DNA of 64,000 nucleotides from JAAFJT01 sp043772905. Its GTDB lineage: Bacteria > Bacteroidota > Bacteroidia > Chitinophagales > Saprospiraceae. Location of the stretch: contig JAYVFS010000103.1 of assembly GCA_043772905.1 (NCBI GenBank), positions 38,399 through 102,398 of the forward strand, written 5' to 3'. The translations under genes and the position numbers were made by a program. The notes under the pieces were generated by a model that did not search any database, was not told where the DNA came from, and saw nothing but the letters and a program-made list of their open reading frames with translations. Below, in pieces: positions 35,332-44,531 of the stretch (the first letter of the stretch is position 1; every line of letters begins with the position of its first letter).

Positions 35332-36201
35332 TCAATTTTGAACATACATTTTTTGGTATTGCTTCGGGCTTTTGCCCTTGATAGCCTTGAATTGACAATT
35401 GAAATTGGACACTGTATTGTAACCACTTTCATAGCATACTTGGGCGATGGAAGTTTTAGAATCCATCAATAATTTACAAGCATGTCCGATGCGAATTTCA
35501 CTGACAAAGTCTGAAAAAGTCTTATTGGTACGGGTTTTAAAATAGCGACAAAAGGCAGCTTCTGCCATATTTGCCAAAGCGGCAACTTCCGACAAACTGA
35601 TTTTTTCTTTATAATGTTTCATCACATATTCATGCACCAAACGCATCCGTTCGGTTTCTGATATTTTATGTGTATTTTCATAGTTTAGGCTTGTAATGTA
35701 TTGATAGTCATTTGATTGTGATAGTTCATGGAGCATAGAAAGCAGTTTTAAAACCCCATCAAACCCATTCAATGTCACCAATTCTGTTAACCCTTCTACA
35801 AGGATTCGTCTCATGTCGTTTTGAATATCTAAACCCTGTCGGCTTTTCATTAAGAGTTGTTTCAAAACATACATTTCAGGTTTTTCAAAAAAGTCTTTTC
35901 CCAAAAAATCCTCCGTAAAATAGACGACAATGCCTTGGGTTTGCAAGGTCGAATCACGCTCAAAATAGGCGCGGTCGCTGCGCCATAGATGCGGCATATT
36001 GGGTCCTAAAAACACCGTATCGCCCGCTTCAAAATGTCGAATATCGTCGCCGATGAAACGCGTTCCTGTTCCTTCAATAACGGTGAAGAGTTGAAAATGT
36101 GGATGAAAATGCCAGTTGGAATCGAAGTGTGGCTCATTCAATGTCTGGACATTATAAGATTGATTTAGGCTTTCGAGCGACTTTTTGAGTAATGGCTTCA
36201 T
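35332..36201 (-). CDS. AraC family regulator with cupin sensor
   Basis: 289 residues. N-terminal cupin domain ('HFDSNWHFHPHFQLFTVIEGTGTRFIGDDIRHFEAGDTVFLGPNMPHLWRSD') and C-terminal AraC double helix-turn-helix ('KISLSEVAALANMAEAAFCRYFKTRTNKTFSDFVSEIRIGHACKLLMDSKTSIAQVCYESGYNTVSNFNCQFKAIKGKSPKQYQ'). It is divergent from the sugar epimerase gene and is its likely regulator, acting on the 36291-36314 region. An iterated motif (35322) lies directly after its stop codon. Confidence 0.92.
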   Translation of the reverse strand: MKPLLKKSLESLNQSYNVQTLNEPHFDSNWHFHPHFQLFTVIEGTGTRFIGDDIRHFEAGDTVFLGPNMPHLWRSDRAYFERDSTLQTQGIVVYFTEDFLGKDFFEKPEMYVLKQLLMKSRQGLDIQNDMRRILVEGLTELVTLNGFDGVLKLLSMLHELSQSNDYQYITSLNYENTHKISETERMRLVHEYVMKHYKEKISLSEVAALANMAEAAFCRYFKTRTNKTFSDFVSEIRIGHACKLLMDSKTSIAQVCYESGYNTVSNFNCQFKAIKGKSPKQYQKMYVQN

Positions 36202-36290
36202 GTTTAATTCTACTGAATATTGACTGTAATCTTTATTTTACTAATAAATAAATATCAAAATACAGTCAAAAGTAGTAAAAAAACGCCTTT

Positions 36291-36318
36291 TTTAGGTATT
36301 AGGTAAGACCTAAATTTG
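36291..36318 (+). promoter_or_regulatory. Operator-like repeat and -7 box before sugar gene cluster
   Basis: TTTAGGT (36291-36297) and ACCTAAA (36308-36314) form an inverted repeat with an additional direct TTAGGT inside; the right arm overlaps a -7 box TAAATTTG (36311-36318). Position between divergent AraC and epimerase genes suggests the AraC protein binds here. Confidence 0.5.
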
Positions 36319-36332
36319 TAAAAAATTAACGT

Positions 36333-37166
36333 ATGACAATTGGGATGAATCTTTTATTGTGGGGAACAGACATAAATGAATCGCTTTTCCCTGTTTTAGA
36401 CCAAATTAAAGCACTCGGCTTCGATGGGGTAGAGGTACCTATTTTTAACCTAAACCCAGAAGATTGGCACGTTTGGCGACAAAAATTAGACGATTTAGGT
36501 TTACAACGCCTTGCTGTAGCGATTAATGGACCCGATGCGAACCCCCTCAGTATGGACGCTGATATGCGTGCTCATGCCTTAGAAAACAACAAAAAAGCCT
36601 TGGATTGTGCCGAAATTATAGGTGCAAAATTGCTTATGGGACCGATTCACTCCGCATTGGGTGTTTTTACAGGTAGCCCCGCTACCGACGAAGAATGGCA
36701 ACATGGCATAACGCATATCCGTGCTTTATCGGAGTATGCCGCGACTAAAAACATCACTCTGGGCATCGAATATCTGAACCGTTTTGAGACCTATCTTTTC
36801 ACGTGTACCGACGATATGTTGCGGTTTGTAAAAGACGTGAACCATCCGAACTGTAAAATTATGTTCGATACATTTCACGCCAATATTGAGGAGAAAGACA
36901 TCGCCGCCGCCATTGAAAAATGTGGCGATTACCTCGTTCATGTACAACTGTCTGAAAACGATAGAAGTACCGTTGGTAAAGGGCATATTGATTTTGAAAA
37001 AATTATAAAAACTTTAAAATCAATGAATTACAAAGGTATGGTGAGCATTGAAGCATTCAGTATGAAATTAGCCGCCGCCAATATTTGGAGACAAATGTTT
37101 GAATCAGAAACACAATTGATGGAGGACAGCATAAAATATCTTAAACAAGTGATGAATGATAAATGA
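36333..37166 (+). CDS. Sugar 3-epimerase/isomerase (xylose isomerase-like TIM barrel)
   Basis: 277 residues. Layout of D-psicose/D-tagatose 3-epimerases: 'GMNLLLWGTDI' start, metal ligands Glu in 'LGIEYLNRFETY', Asp in 'MFDTFHANIEE', His in 'LVHVQLSEND' and Glu in 'GMVSIEAF', plus 'GHIDFEKI'. It would interconvert ketoses at C3 with Mn or similar metal. First gene of a likely operon with the oxidoreductase and ThuA fusion. One motif at 36542 (Pro-Leu-Ser). Confidence 0.87.
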   Translation: MTIGMNLLLWGTDINESLFPVLDQIKALGFDGVEVPIFNLNPEDWHVWRQKLDDLGLQRLAVAINGPDANPLSMDADMRAHALENNKKALDCAEIIGAKLLMGPIHSALGVFTGSPATDEEWQHGITHIRALSEYAATKNITLGIEYLNRFETYLFTCTDDMLRFVKDVNHPNCKIMFDTFHANIEEKDIAAAIEKCGDYLVHVQLSENDRSTVGKGHIDFEKIIKTLKSMNYKGMVSIEAFSMKLAAANIWRQMFESETQLMEDSIKYLKQVMNDK

Positions 37167-37199
37167 TGAATATTCATCACTCATCATTTATCATTCATC
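37151..37199. repeat. Paired TGATGAATGATAAATGATGA repeat (inverted)
   Basis: GATGAATGATAAATGATGA (37151-37169) and its complement (37181-37199) with an 11-base centre. It lies between two co-directional genes, so it may attenuate or stabilise the message. Confidence 0.8.
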
Positions 37200-37217
37200 A
37201 TTAAAATCACAAGTATT

Positions 37218-38345
37218 ATGAAAAAAATAAACATAGCCATCGTTGGTTTAGGCTTTGGGTCTGAATTTATTCCCATTTATCAACGCCACCCGCATACAAA
37301 TATGTATGCTATTTGCCAGCGCAATGAAGAAAATTTGAATAAAATAGGCGATGCATTCAATATAGAAAAACGCTATACGGATTATGACGAACTGCTCAAA
37401 GACCCTAATATTGACGCTGTGCATATCAATTCGCCCATTCCCAATCATGCAGAACAGACCATTAAAGCCTTAAAAGCGGGTAAACACGTCGCTTGCACTG
37501 TGCCAATGGCGACATCTGTCGAAGATTGTATGACAATCGTGGAATTGAGCAAACAGACAGGCAAAAAATACATGATGATGGAAACGGTGGTATATAGCCG
37601 CGAGTTTTTATTCGTCAAAGAACTCTACGAAAAAGGGGAATTGGGCAAAGTGCAATTCCTCAAAGCCTCGCACCAGCAAGACATGGATGGCTGGCCCGAC
37701 TACTGGCCTGGGCTGCCGCCGATGCACTATGCGACGCATTGTGTCGGTCCTGTTGCGGGTTTGTTGAAATTGGAGGCGGAGTATGTTTCCTGCTTCGGTT
37801 CCGGGACGATACGGGAGGAATTATCGAAAATCCATAATTCGCCTTTCAGTGTTGAATCGGCACATATCAAGTTCAAAGACAGTGATTTGAGTGCTTATGT
37901 CTATCGGTCATTGTTCGATTTGGCGCGTCAATATCGGGAGAGTTTTGAGGTCTATGGCACCAAAAAATCGTTTGAATGGCCGCTTATTGAGGGCGAAGAT
38001 GCCGTGATTCATACAGCTAAAAAGGAAGAACATGAAATTCCAGAAAGGGTAGCAGTACCCGATTTTGCCCATTTATTGCCTGAAGGGATTCAGCAATTTA
38101 CGACAAAAGGCGTGTATGATGTTGCTGAAAACACGCATTTAAGCTTTGCACAAGGCGCGGGTCATGGCGGCTCGCATCCGCATTTGGCGCATGAATTCAT
38201 CATGGCTTTGATAGAAGACCGCGACCCTTTCCCCAATGCTTGGGAATCGGCAAACTGGACTTCGGTGGGTATTTTGGCGCACGAATCGGCTATGCAGGGC
38301 GGCAAAATTTTGTACTTGCCTGATTTTAAAAAAGCTTCTGAATAA
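37218..38345 (+). CDS. Gfo/Idh/MocA family oxidoreductase
   Basis: 375 residues. Rossmann motif 'IAIVGLGFGSEFIP', then 'DYDELLKDPNIDAVHINSPIPNHAEQTIKALKAGKHVACTVPMATSVEDC'. The usual Glu-Lys-Pro triad at the end of this block is replaced by Thr-Val-Pro, so the Lys thought to help catalysis is missing; a later His/Asp set ('GHGGSHPHLAHEFI') is present. Substrate probably a sugar or its keto-derivative, given the epimerase upstream. No iterated motif. Confidence 0.85.
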   Translation: MKKINIAIVGLGFGSEFIPIYQRHPHTNMYAICQRNEENLNKIGDAFNIEKRYTDYDELLKDPNIDAVHINSPIPNHAEQTIKALKAGKHVACTVPMATSVEDCMTIVELSKQTGKKYMMMETVVYSREFLFVKELYEKGELGKVQFLKASHQQDMDGWPDYWPGLPPMHYATHCVGPVAGLLKLEAEYVSCFGSGTIREELSKIHNSPFSVESAHIKFKDSDLSAYVYRSLFDLARQYRESFEVYGTKKSFEWPLIEGEDAVIHTAKKEEHEIPERVAVPDFAHLLPEGIQQFTTKGVYDVAENTHLSFAQGAGHGGSHPHLAHEFIMALIEDRDPFPNAWESANWTSVGILAHESAMQGGKILYLPDFKKASE

Positions 38346-38355
38346 ACATATAGCC

Positions 38356-38422
38356 ACAGTAGGACACATAGTTTTTTATTTTGTCATCCTGAAAGGAACT
38401 AAAAAACTATGTGTCCTACTGT
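38356..38422. terminator. 23-bp perfect inverted repeat between oxidoreductase and ThuA fusion
   Basis: Arms 38356-38378 and 38400-38422 are exact complements and the stem continues imperfectly outward (CACATAG / CTATGTG words). It carries TTTTTT within one arm and AAAAAA in the other. Confidence 0.65.
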
Positions 38423-38474
38423 GACTATGTGTTGAAAAAAATGACTAACTATCGCAATAAATAATTGATTTTCA

Positions 38475-41400
38475 ATGAAAAAACTACTCTTTCTCTTCAT
38501 ATTAATAACCGCTTTTTCAGCCTCGGCTCAAAAAGCCCGTCGTCTTGAAATCCTATTTTTAGGAGACAATGGACATCATCGCCCCATAGAACGGGTGCCG
38601 TCAATCATGGCAGCATTGGGTGATAAAGGCGTGAATTTCACTTATACAGATAAGTTGGAGGACATCAATGCAGCCAACTTGAATAAATACGATGCCTTGA
38701 TGATTTATGCCAATTGGGACAGCATACCCCCCTCAGTAGAAAAGGATTTATTGGCGTATGTGGCATCGGGCAAAGGCATTTTACCCATTCATTGTGCCTC
38801 TTATTGTTTTCGCAATTCGAGTGAATATGTCAAAATGGTCGGTGGTCAGTTTTGGCGGCATACGATGGATACGATTGAAACGAAAACGGTACAGCCCGAC
38901 CATGAAATTATGGCAGGTCTGAAATCATTTAGGGCTTATGATGAAACCTATTTGCACACCAAATTGCAAGCAGACAACAACATTTTAGCCGTTAGAGAGA
39001 TAAAAGCTGACCAATTTAAGGACAAACCGAACACCAAAACAGAGCCTTACACATGGACACGCAGCTATGGCAAAGGGCGCGTTTTTTATACGGCTTATGG
39101 TCATGACGAAAATACATGGCAAAATGAGGATTTTCATGCCTTGATACTGAGGGGTATCCTTTGGGCAGTTGATGATGCGGCTCGACAAGCACACGCCGCT
39201 TTGAAGCCCGAACCGTTTGTGTATCGAGAAGCAAATTTGCCCAATTACGAAAAGCGTCCTGGCATCCAATATCGGCAAAACCCATTGTCGCCAGAGGAGT
39301 CTATGAAGCACATTCAAGTGCCTGTTGATTTTAATATGTCGCTTTTTGCGGCTGAACCCAATGTCATGCACCCGATTGCGTTTTCTTGGGATGAACGTGG
39401 CAGAATGTACGTCCTCATCACAAAAGACTATCCGAATGAGCGCAAACCGACAGGTGGCAGCGATTATATTTTGATTTGTGAAGACACCGATAAAGACGGA
39501 AAAGCCGATAAATTCACTCGTTTTGCCGAAGGTTTGAGTATTCCAACGGGCATGGTTTTCAGCAACGGCGGTTTGGTGGTGTCGCAAGCACCAGATATGT
39601 TGTTTTTAAAAGATACCGATGGCGACGATAAAGCCGATGTGAAACAAGTCCTTTTTACAGGTTTTGGTACGTTTGACACCCATGCGGGACCCTCAAATTT
39701 GCATTATGGTTTTGACAATTGGCTCTGGGGCAGTGTCGGTTATTCTGGTTTTAAAGGCGTTGTTGGGAACAATCCCGATACGATTAAATTCGGTCAAGGT
39801 TTTTTCCGTTTCAAACCCGATGGCAGTCAGTTGGAATATATGACCAGCACTTCTAACAATACTTGGGGCTTTGGTTTAAACGAAACGGGCGATGTTTTCG
39901 GCTCAACGGCTAACAATGCACATGGTTGGTATATGGCAATTCCCAATCATTATTATTCATCCGCAAATGGTGTGGACAATGGCAGCCGCAGCACAGACAC
40001 CCATAAAGACATGAAAACAATTACGCATAAAGTGCGACAAGTCGATGTTTTTGGCGGTTTTACGGCTGCCGCAGGGCATAATGTTTATACGGCAAGGGCT
40101 TTTCCAAAAAAATATTGGAACAATATTGCCTTTGTGGCAGAACCAACGGGGCATGTTTTGCATCAAAATATATTGACCAAAAATGGTACAAATTACAGCG
40201 ATAAAGAAGGGTTCAATCTTTTGGCTGGAGCAGATGAATGGTTTTCACCTGTGTTTGCAGAAGTAGGTCCCGATGGCGCGGTTTGGGTTGCCGATTGGTA
40301 CAGTTTCATCATTCAACACAATCCACGTCCTGACGGGTTTGTCATGGGAACGGGCAATGCTTATGAAACGGATTTGAGGGACTTTACACATGGACGTATT
40401 TATCGAGTAGGTTGGAACGAAGCCCCTGCATATCAACCGATTACGTTGTCAAAAGACAAACCGCAAGACTTATTAGCTGCCCTTAAAAATACGAATTTGT
40501 TTTGGCGACTCCATGCCCAAAGGCTTTTAGTTGAACGCAATAAAAAGGATATTGTACCCCAATTATTGGCTTTGATAAATGATAAATCGGTTGATGAAAT
40601 TGGCTTAAATGCGCCTGCTATTCATGCCCTTTGGATATTGAAAGGTCTAAATGCCTTTGACGGAGATGCTTTAAAAGCTGTTTTTGAAGCAACAAAACAC
40701 CCCTGTTCAGGCGTTCGGAAAACGGCGATTCAGATTTTACCGCGTAATACTGAGGGGGTTGACTTTATTATAAAAAATAATCTTTTGGCAGATAAAGAGC
40801 CACTTGTGGTACTCAATTCCCTTTTGGCGTTGAGTGAAATGCCTTTGACAGAACAAACTGAAAAGGTTGTTTTGCAGTCATTAGAAAACTCAAAAGACAT
40901 CAATGACTGGTGGTTGCCCGATGCATACTCCTGTATTTTAGCTAAAAATGAAGGAAAAATACTGAATACAGTATTCAATCAACAAATTGAAAAAGCCGCC
41001 CGTAGTGCTAAAACAATGGATAATCACAGCACAGTACATCATGACCACGGGGCTATGATGCCTAAAAAAGAGGATAAAACAGCCGTAACTTCTCCGAATA
41101 AACCCGATTTGGTGGTGAGCAATATCAAAATTGAACCAGCCAATCCAACACCGCGTGAGCGTATAACGGTTTCTATTGACGTAACCAATCAAGGCGGTGT
41201 GGCAGTGCCAAAAGGTACGGTTTTGCCTTTGGATATTCGTTTTGAAGGTAAAGGACAGTTGATAGACATGGTGAGTTACGTGCATACAGAGGGGGTCAAA
41301 TCGGGCGAAACGGTGACGATTACAAAAAGTAATAATGGACCGTGGACGGGCAACATCGCTGTTACAGGCGAACAGGCAGGGGAATATACTTTTACGGCGA

Positions 41401-42155
41401 CAGTGGATAAAGCCAATACGATTGGTGAAGGCAGCGAAACAAATAATATTTTGACTAAAAAGGTCAACATTGCCCTTTCACAAAGCATGACGCAATATGT
41501 CTTAGCGAAAGCCATTCGCAGTCATTCGTCCGTTGCGTCCGTTTCTATGGTCGTTGATTATTTGAAAAAGGCGCAAAAATTAGATGCAGAAGGCTTCAAC
41601 GCTGTTTTAAAAAGCATCGGCGAAGGATGGAATTATAAGAAAAAAGTGGCTGTTTCGGAAACCGAAAAGACGTATTTGAATACACTTTTAGCTTCTACTT
41701 CTGGCGTAAATAAAGACCGTTTGACTCGCTTGATGCAGTCTTGGGAGATTTTGAAAAAACAAGAAGAGAATGACCCCTCAGTACAAACGGTAAAAATCAA
41801 GTCTATCCGTGAAATGTTGCAATTTGATGTTAAAAACTTTACCGTTAAAGCAGGAAAAACGGTTGAAATTGTTTTTGAAAACCCCGATGCGATGCAACAC
41901 AATGTGGTCATTGGCAAACCCAAATCGCTTGAAAAAATCGGTAAAGCGGCGGATAAAATGATAACTGACCCTGATGGTGCATCAAAAAACTATGTACCGA
42001 ATATTCCCGAAATTTTGTTTTCATCCGCCTTAGTCAATCCAGAACAAACAATACGATTGCGTTTTACGGCTCCTGAAAAAGCGGGTTTGTACCCTTATGT
42101 TTGCACATTTCCAGGGCATTGGCGGATAATGAATGGGGTGATGAAAGTAGAATGA
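38475..42155 (+). CDS. ThuA - PVC-type dehydrogenase - HEAT - CARDB - azurin fusion protein
   Basis: 1226 residues with signal peptide. In order: ThuA-like glutamine-amidotransferase fold (about 20-245, 'PIHCASYCF'), PQQ-like sugar/membrane-bound dehydrogenase beta-propeller (about 285-650, 'EDTDKDGKADKFTRFAEGL', 'VADWYSFIIQHNP'), HEAT-like repeats (about 660-830), a His-rich linker near 850 ('DNHSTVHHDHGAMM'), a CARDB domain (about 875-990) and a C-terminal azurin/plastocyanin domain (about 1105-1226) with copper ligands in 'QHNVVIG' and 'YPYVCTFPGHWRIMNGVM'. No CxxCH haem site was seen. Predicted periplasmic oxidoreductase passing electrons to copper. Contains motifs 38727, 39146, 40749, 41774 and a variant 41286. 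Confidence 0.87.
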   Translation: MKKLLFLFILITAFSASAQKARRLEILFLGDNGHHRPIERVPSIMAALGDKGVNFTYTDKLEDINAANLNKYDALMIYANWDSIPPSVEKDLLAYVASGKGILPIHCASYCFRNSSEYVKMVGGQFWRHTMDTIETKTVQPDHEIMAGLKSFRAYDETYLHTKLQADNNILAVREIKADQFKDKPNTKTEPYTWTRSYGKGRVFYTAYGHDENTWQNEDFHALILRGILWAVDDAARQAHAALKPEPFVYREANLPNYEKRPGIQYRQNPLSPEESMKHIQVPVDFNMSLFAAEPNVMHPIAFSWDERGRMYVLITKDYPNERKPTGGSDYILICEDTDKDGKADKFTRFAEGLSIPTGMVFSNGGLVVSQAPDMLFLKDTDGDDKADVKQVLFTGFGTFDTHAGPSNLHYGFDNWLWGSVGYSGFKGVVGNNPDTIKFGQGFFRFKPDGSQLEYMTSTSNNTWGFGLNETGDVFGSTANNAHGWYMAIPNHYYSSANGVDNGSRSTDTHKDMKTITHKVRQVDVFGGFTAAAGHNVYTARAFPKKYWNNIAFVAEPTGHVLHQNILTKNGTNYSDKEGFNLLAGADEWFSPVFAEVGPDGAVWVADWYSFIIQHNPRPDGFVMGTGNAYETDLRDFTHGRIYRVGWNEAPAYQPITLSKDKPQDLLAALKNTNLFWRLHAQRLLVERNKKDIVPQLLALINDKSVDEIGLNAPAIHALWILKGLNAFDGDALKAVFEATKHPCSGVRKTAIQILPRNTEGVDFIIKNNLLADKEPLVVLNSLLALSEMPLTEQTEKVVLQSLENSKDINDWWLPDAYSCILAKNEGKILNTVFNQQIEKAARSAKTMDNHSTVHHDHGAMMPKKEDKTAVTSPNKPDLVVSNIKIEPANPTPRERITVSIDVTNQGGVAVPKGTVLPLDIRFEGKGQLIDMVSYVHTEGVKSGETVTITKSNNGPWTGNIAVTGEQAGEYTFTATVDKANTIGEGSETNNILTKKVNIALSQSMTQYVLAKAIRSHSSVASVSMVVDYLKKAQKLDAEGFNAVLKSIGEGWNYKKKVAVSETEKTYLNTLLASTSGVNKDRLTRLMQSWEILKKQEENDPSVQTVKIKSIREMLQFDVKNFTVKAGKTVEIVFENPDAMQHNVVIGKPKSLEKIGKAADKMITDPDGASKNYVPNIPEILFSSALVNPEQTIRLRFTAPEKAGLYPYVCTFPGHWRIMNGVMKVE

Positions 42156-42176
42156 TTTTGTTAAGTTTATTATTTT

Positions 42177-42217
42177 CTTTCAAAAAGAAGTGCTGTTCAT
42201 CGGCACTTCTTTTTTTC
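42177..42217 (+). terminator. Terminator, second copy of duplicated element
   Basis: Same hairpin sequence as at 35227-35267 with one base difference, followed by TTTTTTT. It ends the ThuA fusion message before the GH16 gene. Confidence 0.8.
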
Positions 42218-42237
42218 TTTGTCAAAATTTTAGATTT

Positions 42238-43059
42238 ATGAAAAAAATCATGTTTTTGATAGGCGTTTTGTTGGTTTTACTGAGGGGGGACGTTGGCGCG
42301 CAAAGAACCAAAAGAAAGGTTCAATTACCCGACAAAATACCGACTTCCTTTTCAGAAAAAACAGGCTGGAAAATGCTTTGGCATGACGAATTTGACAATG
42401 ATTCCATTGACTATCATGTTTGGTGGCCGCAAACAAATGAAAACGTCGGTACGCTCACTTGTTTTACACAACGCCTTGATAATGTGAATATTAAAGATGG
42501 TTATTTACATTTAATTAATCGAAAAGAAGATTATCATGGCTATCCGTACACAGGCGGCATGGTGTTTTCGGCACAAAAAATCGAGGTTAACTCAAGGGTG
42601 GAAGCGTCTTTTAAAATTCCCAAAGGCAAAAGCCTTTGGCCCTGTTTCTGGTTATTGGGTGGTAAAGATTCCATATATCAAGAAGTAGATATTGCAGAAT
42701 TTAAGTGCAGTAAACCGACCGAATTTCAGATTAGCAACCATTTCTCCAGCCCTAAAAAGGCAAAAAATGTCAAACAAGAATTTCGCAGCATCTATACCAA
42801 AACGACAGATAATAAACCTTTAGATTTGTCAGAAGACTTTCATATATATGCGGTAGAATGGACAACAAATCAACTTCGGTTCTTTCTCGATGATATTTTG
42901 ATTTATGAATTAAACAGATATGTGCCACGTTTTTCTATGCATTTAATTTTAAGTATGGGCGTAGGTGGATTAGATGGAAATCCAGAAGCAACAACAATTT
43001 TCCCAGCCGAATTCACATTCGATTATGTTCGTATTTATACCAAAACTGAAAAATTTTAA
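42238..43059 (+). CDS. Glycoside hydrolase family 16 protein
   Basis: 273 residues from ATG 42238 (a frame start at 42190 is less likely). Signal peptide MKKIMFLIGVLLVLLRGDVGAQ; the iterated motif at 42279 supplies Leu-Leu-Arg-Gly-Asp at its end. GH16 features: 'WHDEFDNDSID', 'SKGSLWPCFWLL'-like substrate strand ('KGKSLWPCFWLLGG') and the catalytic EVDIAE (Glu-x-Asp-x-x-Glu), so hydrolysis of beta-1,3- or 1,3/1,4-glucans is plausible. It ends 2 bases before the next gene's ATG, so it may lead the membrane protein run. Confidence 0.9.
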   Translation: MKKIMFLIGVLLVLLRGDVGAQRTKRKVQLPDKIPTSFSEKTGWKMLWHDEFDNDSIDYHVWWPQTNENVGTLTCFTQRLDNVNIKDGYLHLINRKEDYHGYPYTGGMVFSAQKIEVNSRVEASFKIPKGKSLWPCFWLLGGKDSIYQEVDIAEFKCSKPTEFQISNHFSSPKKAKNVKQEFRSIYTKTTDNKPLDLSEDFHIYAVEWTTNQLRFFLDDILIYELNRYVPRFSMHLILSMGVGGLDGNPEATTIFPAEFTFDYVRIYTKTEKF

Positions 43060-43061
43060 CC

Positions 43062-44531
43062 ATGCTCAACGGCTTTATCATCATCCTATCGACAATATTC
43101 GTTTTTGCATGTGCTTTTTATTTTTTTTATAAAAATAAATATGCCAACTCCTTGTTTTTCAATATTTTAGGTGGGTTCATACTGAGAGGGTGGTGCGCAT
43201 CAGATAAGTTTTTACATATATGGGATGAACGCTATCACGCGCTTGTTGCAAAGAATTTGATGAGACACCCATTCCGTCCGACGCTTTATGATAATCCCAT
43301 TTTTCCTTACGATTTCAAAGCATGGGGTGACAGTCATATTTGGCTTTGTAAACAGCCGTTGCCGCTTTGGGCGATGGCTGGTAGCATGAAATTTTTTGGT
43401 GTAACTGAAATCGCTCTTCGCCTACCTTCCATTTTCATAGGTTCTATGGCAATTGTTTTAACTTTCTTTATTGCTCGTCAGTTGTTCAATACCAAAGTTG
43501 CGTTTTGGGCTTCCTTTTTTCATGCTATTCATGGCTTGACGATTGAAGCAAATGCGGGACGAGACGCAGGTGATCATATTGCCACTTTTTTCACTTTTTT
43601 TATTGAATTAGGCGTTCTAATGGCTATTCTTTCTAATGAAAAACAAAAAAAACGCTTATTTTCGATTTTGACGGGAGCCTGTATGGGTTTAGCTTTTTTA
43701 TGTAAATGGCAGCCTTCTATGTTGATTTTACCTATTTGGATGGTTGCACAATCCGACATACGCGCCATTTTTCGCAACATCATCCCCTTCAGTATCACCG
43801 CCTTTTTGGTCGCTGCACCGTGGCAATTTTATCTTTTTCAAAGCTTTCCGACAGAGACCAACTGGATTTATGGTGCCATGATAACGCCTATTTCTCAAGC
43901 CATTCAAGGACATGACGGCGCATGGTGGTTCTATATCGAACAAGCTCGTATAACTTTTGGCGAAATCATATACGTACCGATATTATGGTTAGCCGTTGTT
44001 TTTTTGCAGAAAATAAAAAATCAGCCTATACGAATTTTAACTGTTTGGTTATTTTTCCCATTCATTATGTATTCTATGATGGCGACGAAACGACAATCTT
44101 ATTTACTTGATTTTGCACCTGCATTTTTCATTTTAACAGCCCTTTTTGTTCAACTTCTTTATGATTATAAAGAAAAAAAGTCAATTTCGCCTTTCATTCT
44201 TCAAATTGTTATCGTTTCTCTGTTTGCTTTACCGATTCGATATACCTTTGAACGCGTGAAACCTTTTGAAATGAAAACTGATGAAATTGAAAAGACAAGG
44301 GCACTGAGGGGGTGGCAAAATCAATTGACAAACACAGATAAAACGGTGATTTTCAATACACTTTTCCCGATTGAAGTAATGTTTTATAACAATATCGTAG
44401 CAGCCTATATTTTTATCCCAACAACTGAACAAATCAATGAATTGACAGCAAAAGGCTATAAAATAGCCATTGTTCGCACTCAAAATATACCGATTGAACT
44501 TTTAAATCGAAAAGACATTCTTTTTTTATGA
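43062..44531 (+). CDS. GT39-like membrane glycosyltransferase 1
   Basis: 489 residues, about 11 helices. The GT-C acidic motif is in the first loop ('KFLHIWDERYHALVAKNLMRHPFRPTLYDNP'), as in ArnT/PMT family 39 enzymes, which use polyprenyl-phosphate sugars in the periplasm. Stop overlaps the next gene start (ATGA at 44528). A motif is at 44303 (Leu-Arg-Gly); degenerate forms at 43181 (ACTGAGAGGG) and 43784 (CCCCTTCAGT). Confidence 0.87.
   Translation: MLNGFIIILSTIFVFACAFYFFYKNKYANSLFFNILGGFILRGWCASDKFLHIWDERYHALVAKNLMRHPFRPTLYDNPIFPYDFKAWGDSHIWLCKQPLPLWAMAGSMKFFGVTEIALRLPSIFIGSMAIVLTFFIARQLFNTKVAFWASFFHAIHGLTIEANAGRDAGDHIATFFTFFIELGVLMAILSNEKQKKRLFSILTGACMGLAFLCKWQPSMLILPIWMVAQSDIRAIFRNIIPFSITAFLVAAPWQFYLFQSFPTETNWIYGAMITPISQAIQGHDGAWWFYIEQARITFGEIIYVPILWLAVVFLQKIKNQPIRILTVWLFFPFIMYSMMATKRQSYLLDFAPAFFILTALFVQLLYDYKEKKSISPFILQIVIVSLFALPIRYTFERVKPFEMKTDEIEKTRALRGWQNQLTNTDKTVIFNTLFPIEVMFYNNIVAAYIFIPTTEQINELTAKGYKIAIVRTQNIPIELLNRKDILFL

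Noticed and set aside
35284..35472. 62-residue plus-strand frame after the lipoprotein gene
   Set aside because: It is the reverse of the AraC coding end and has no start context or homology pattern.
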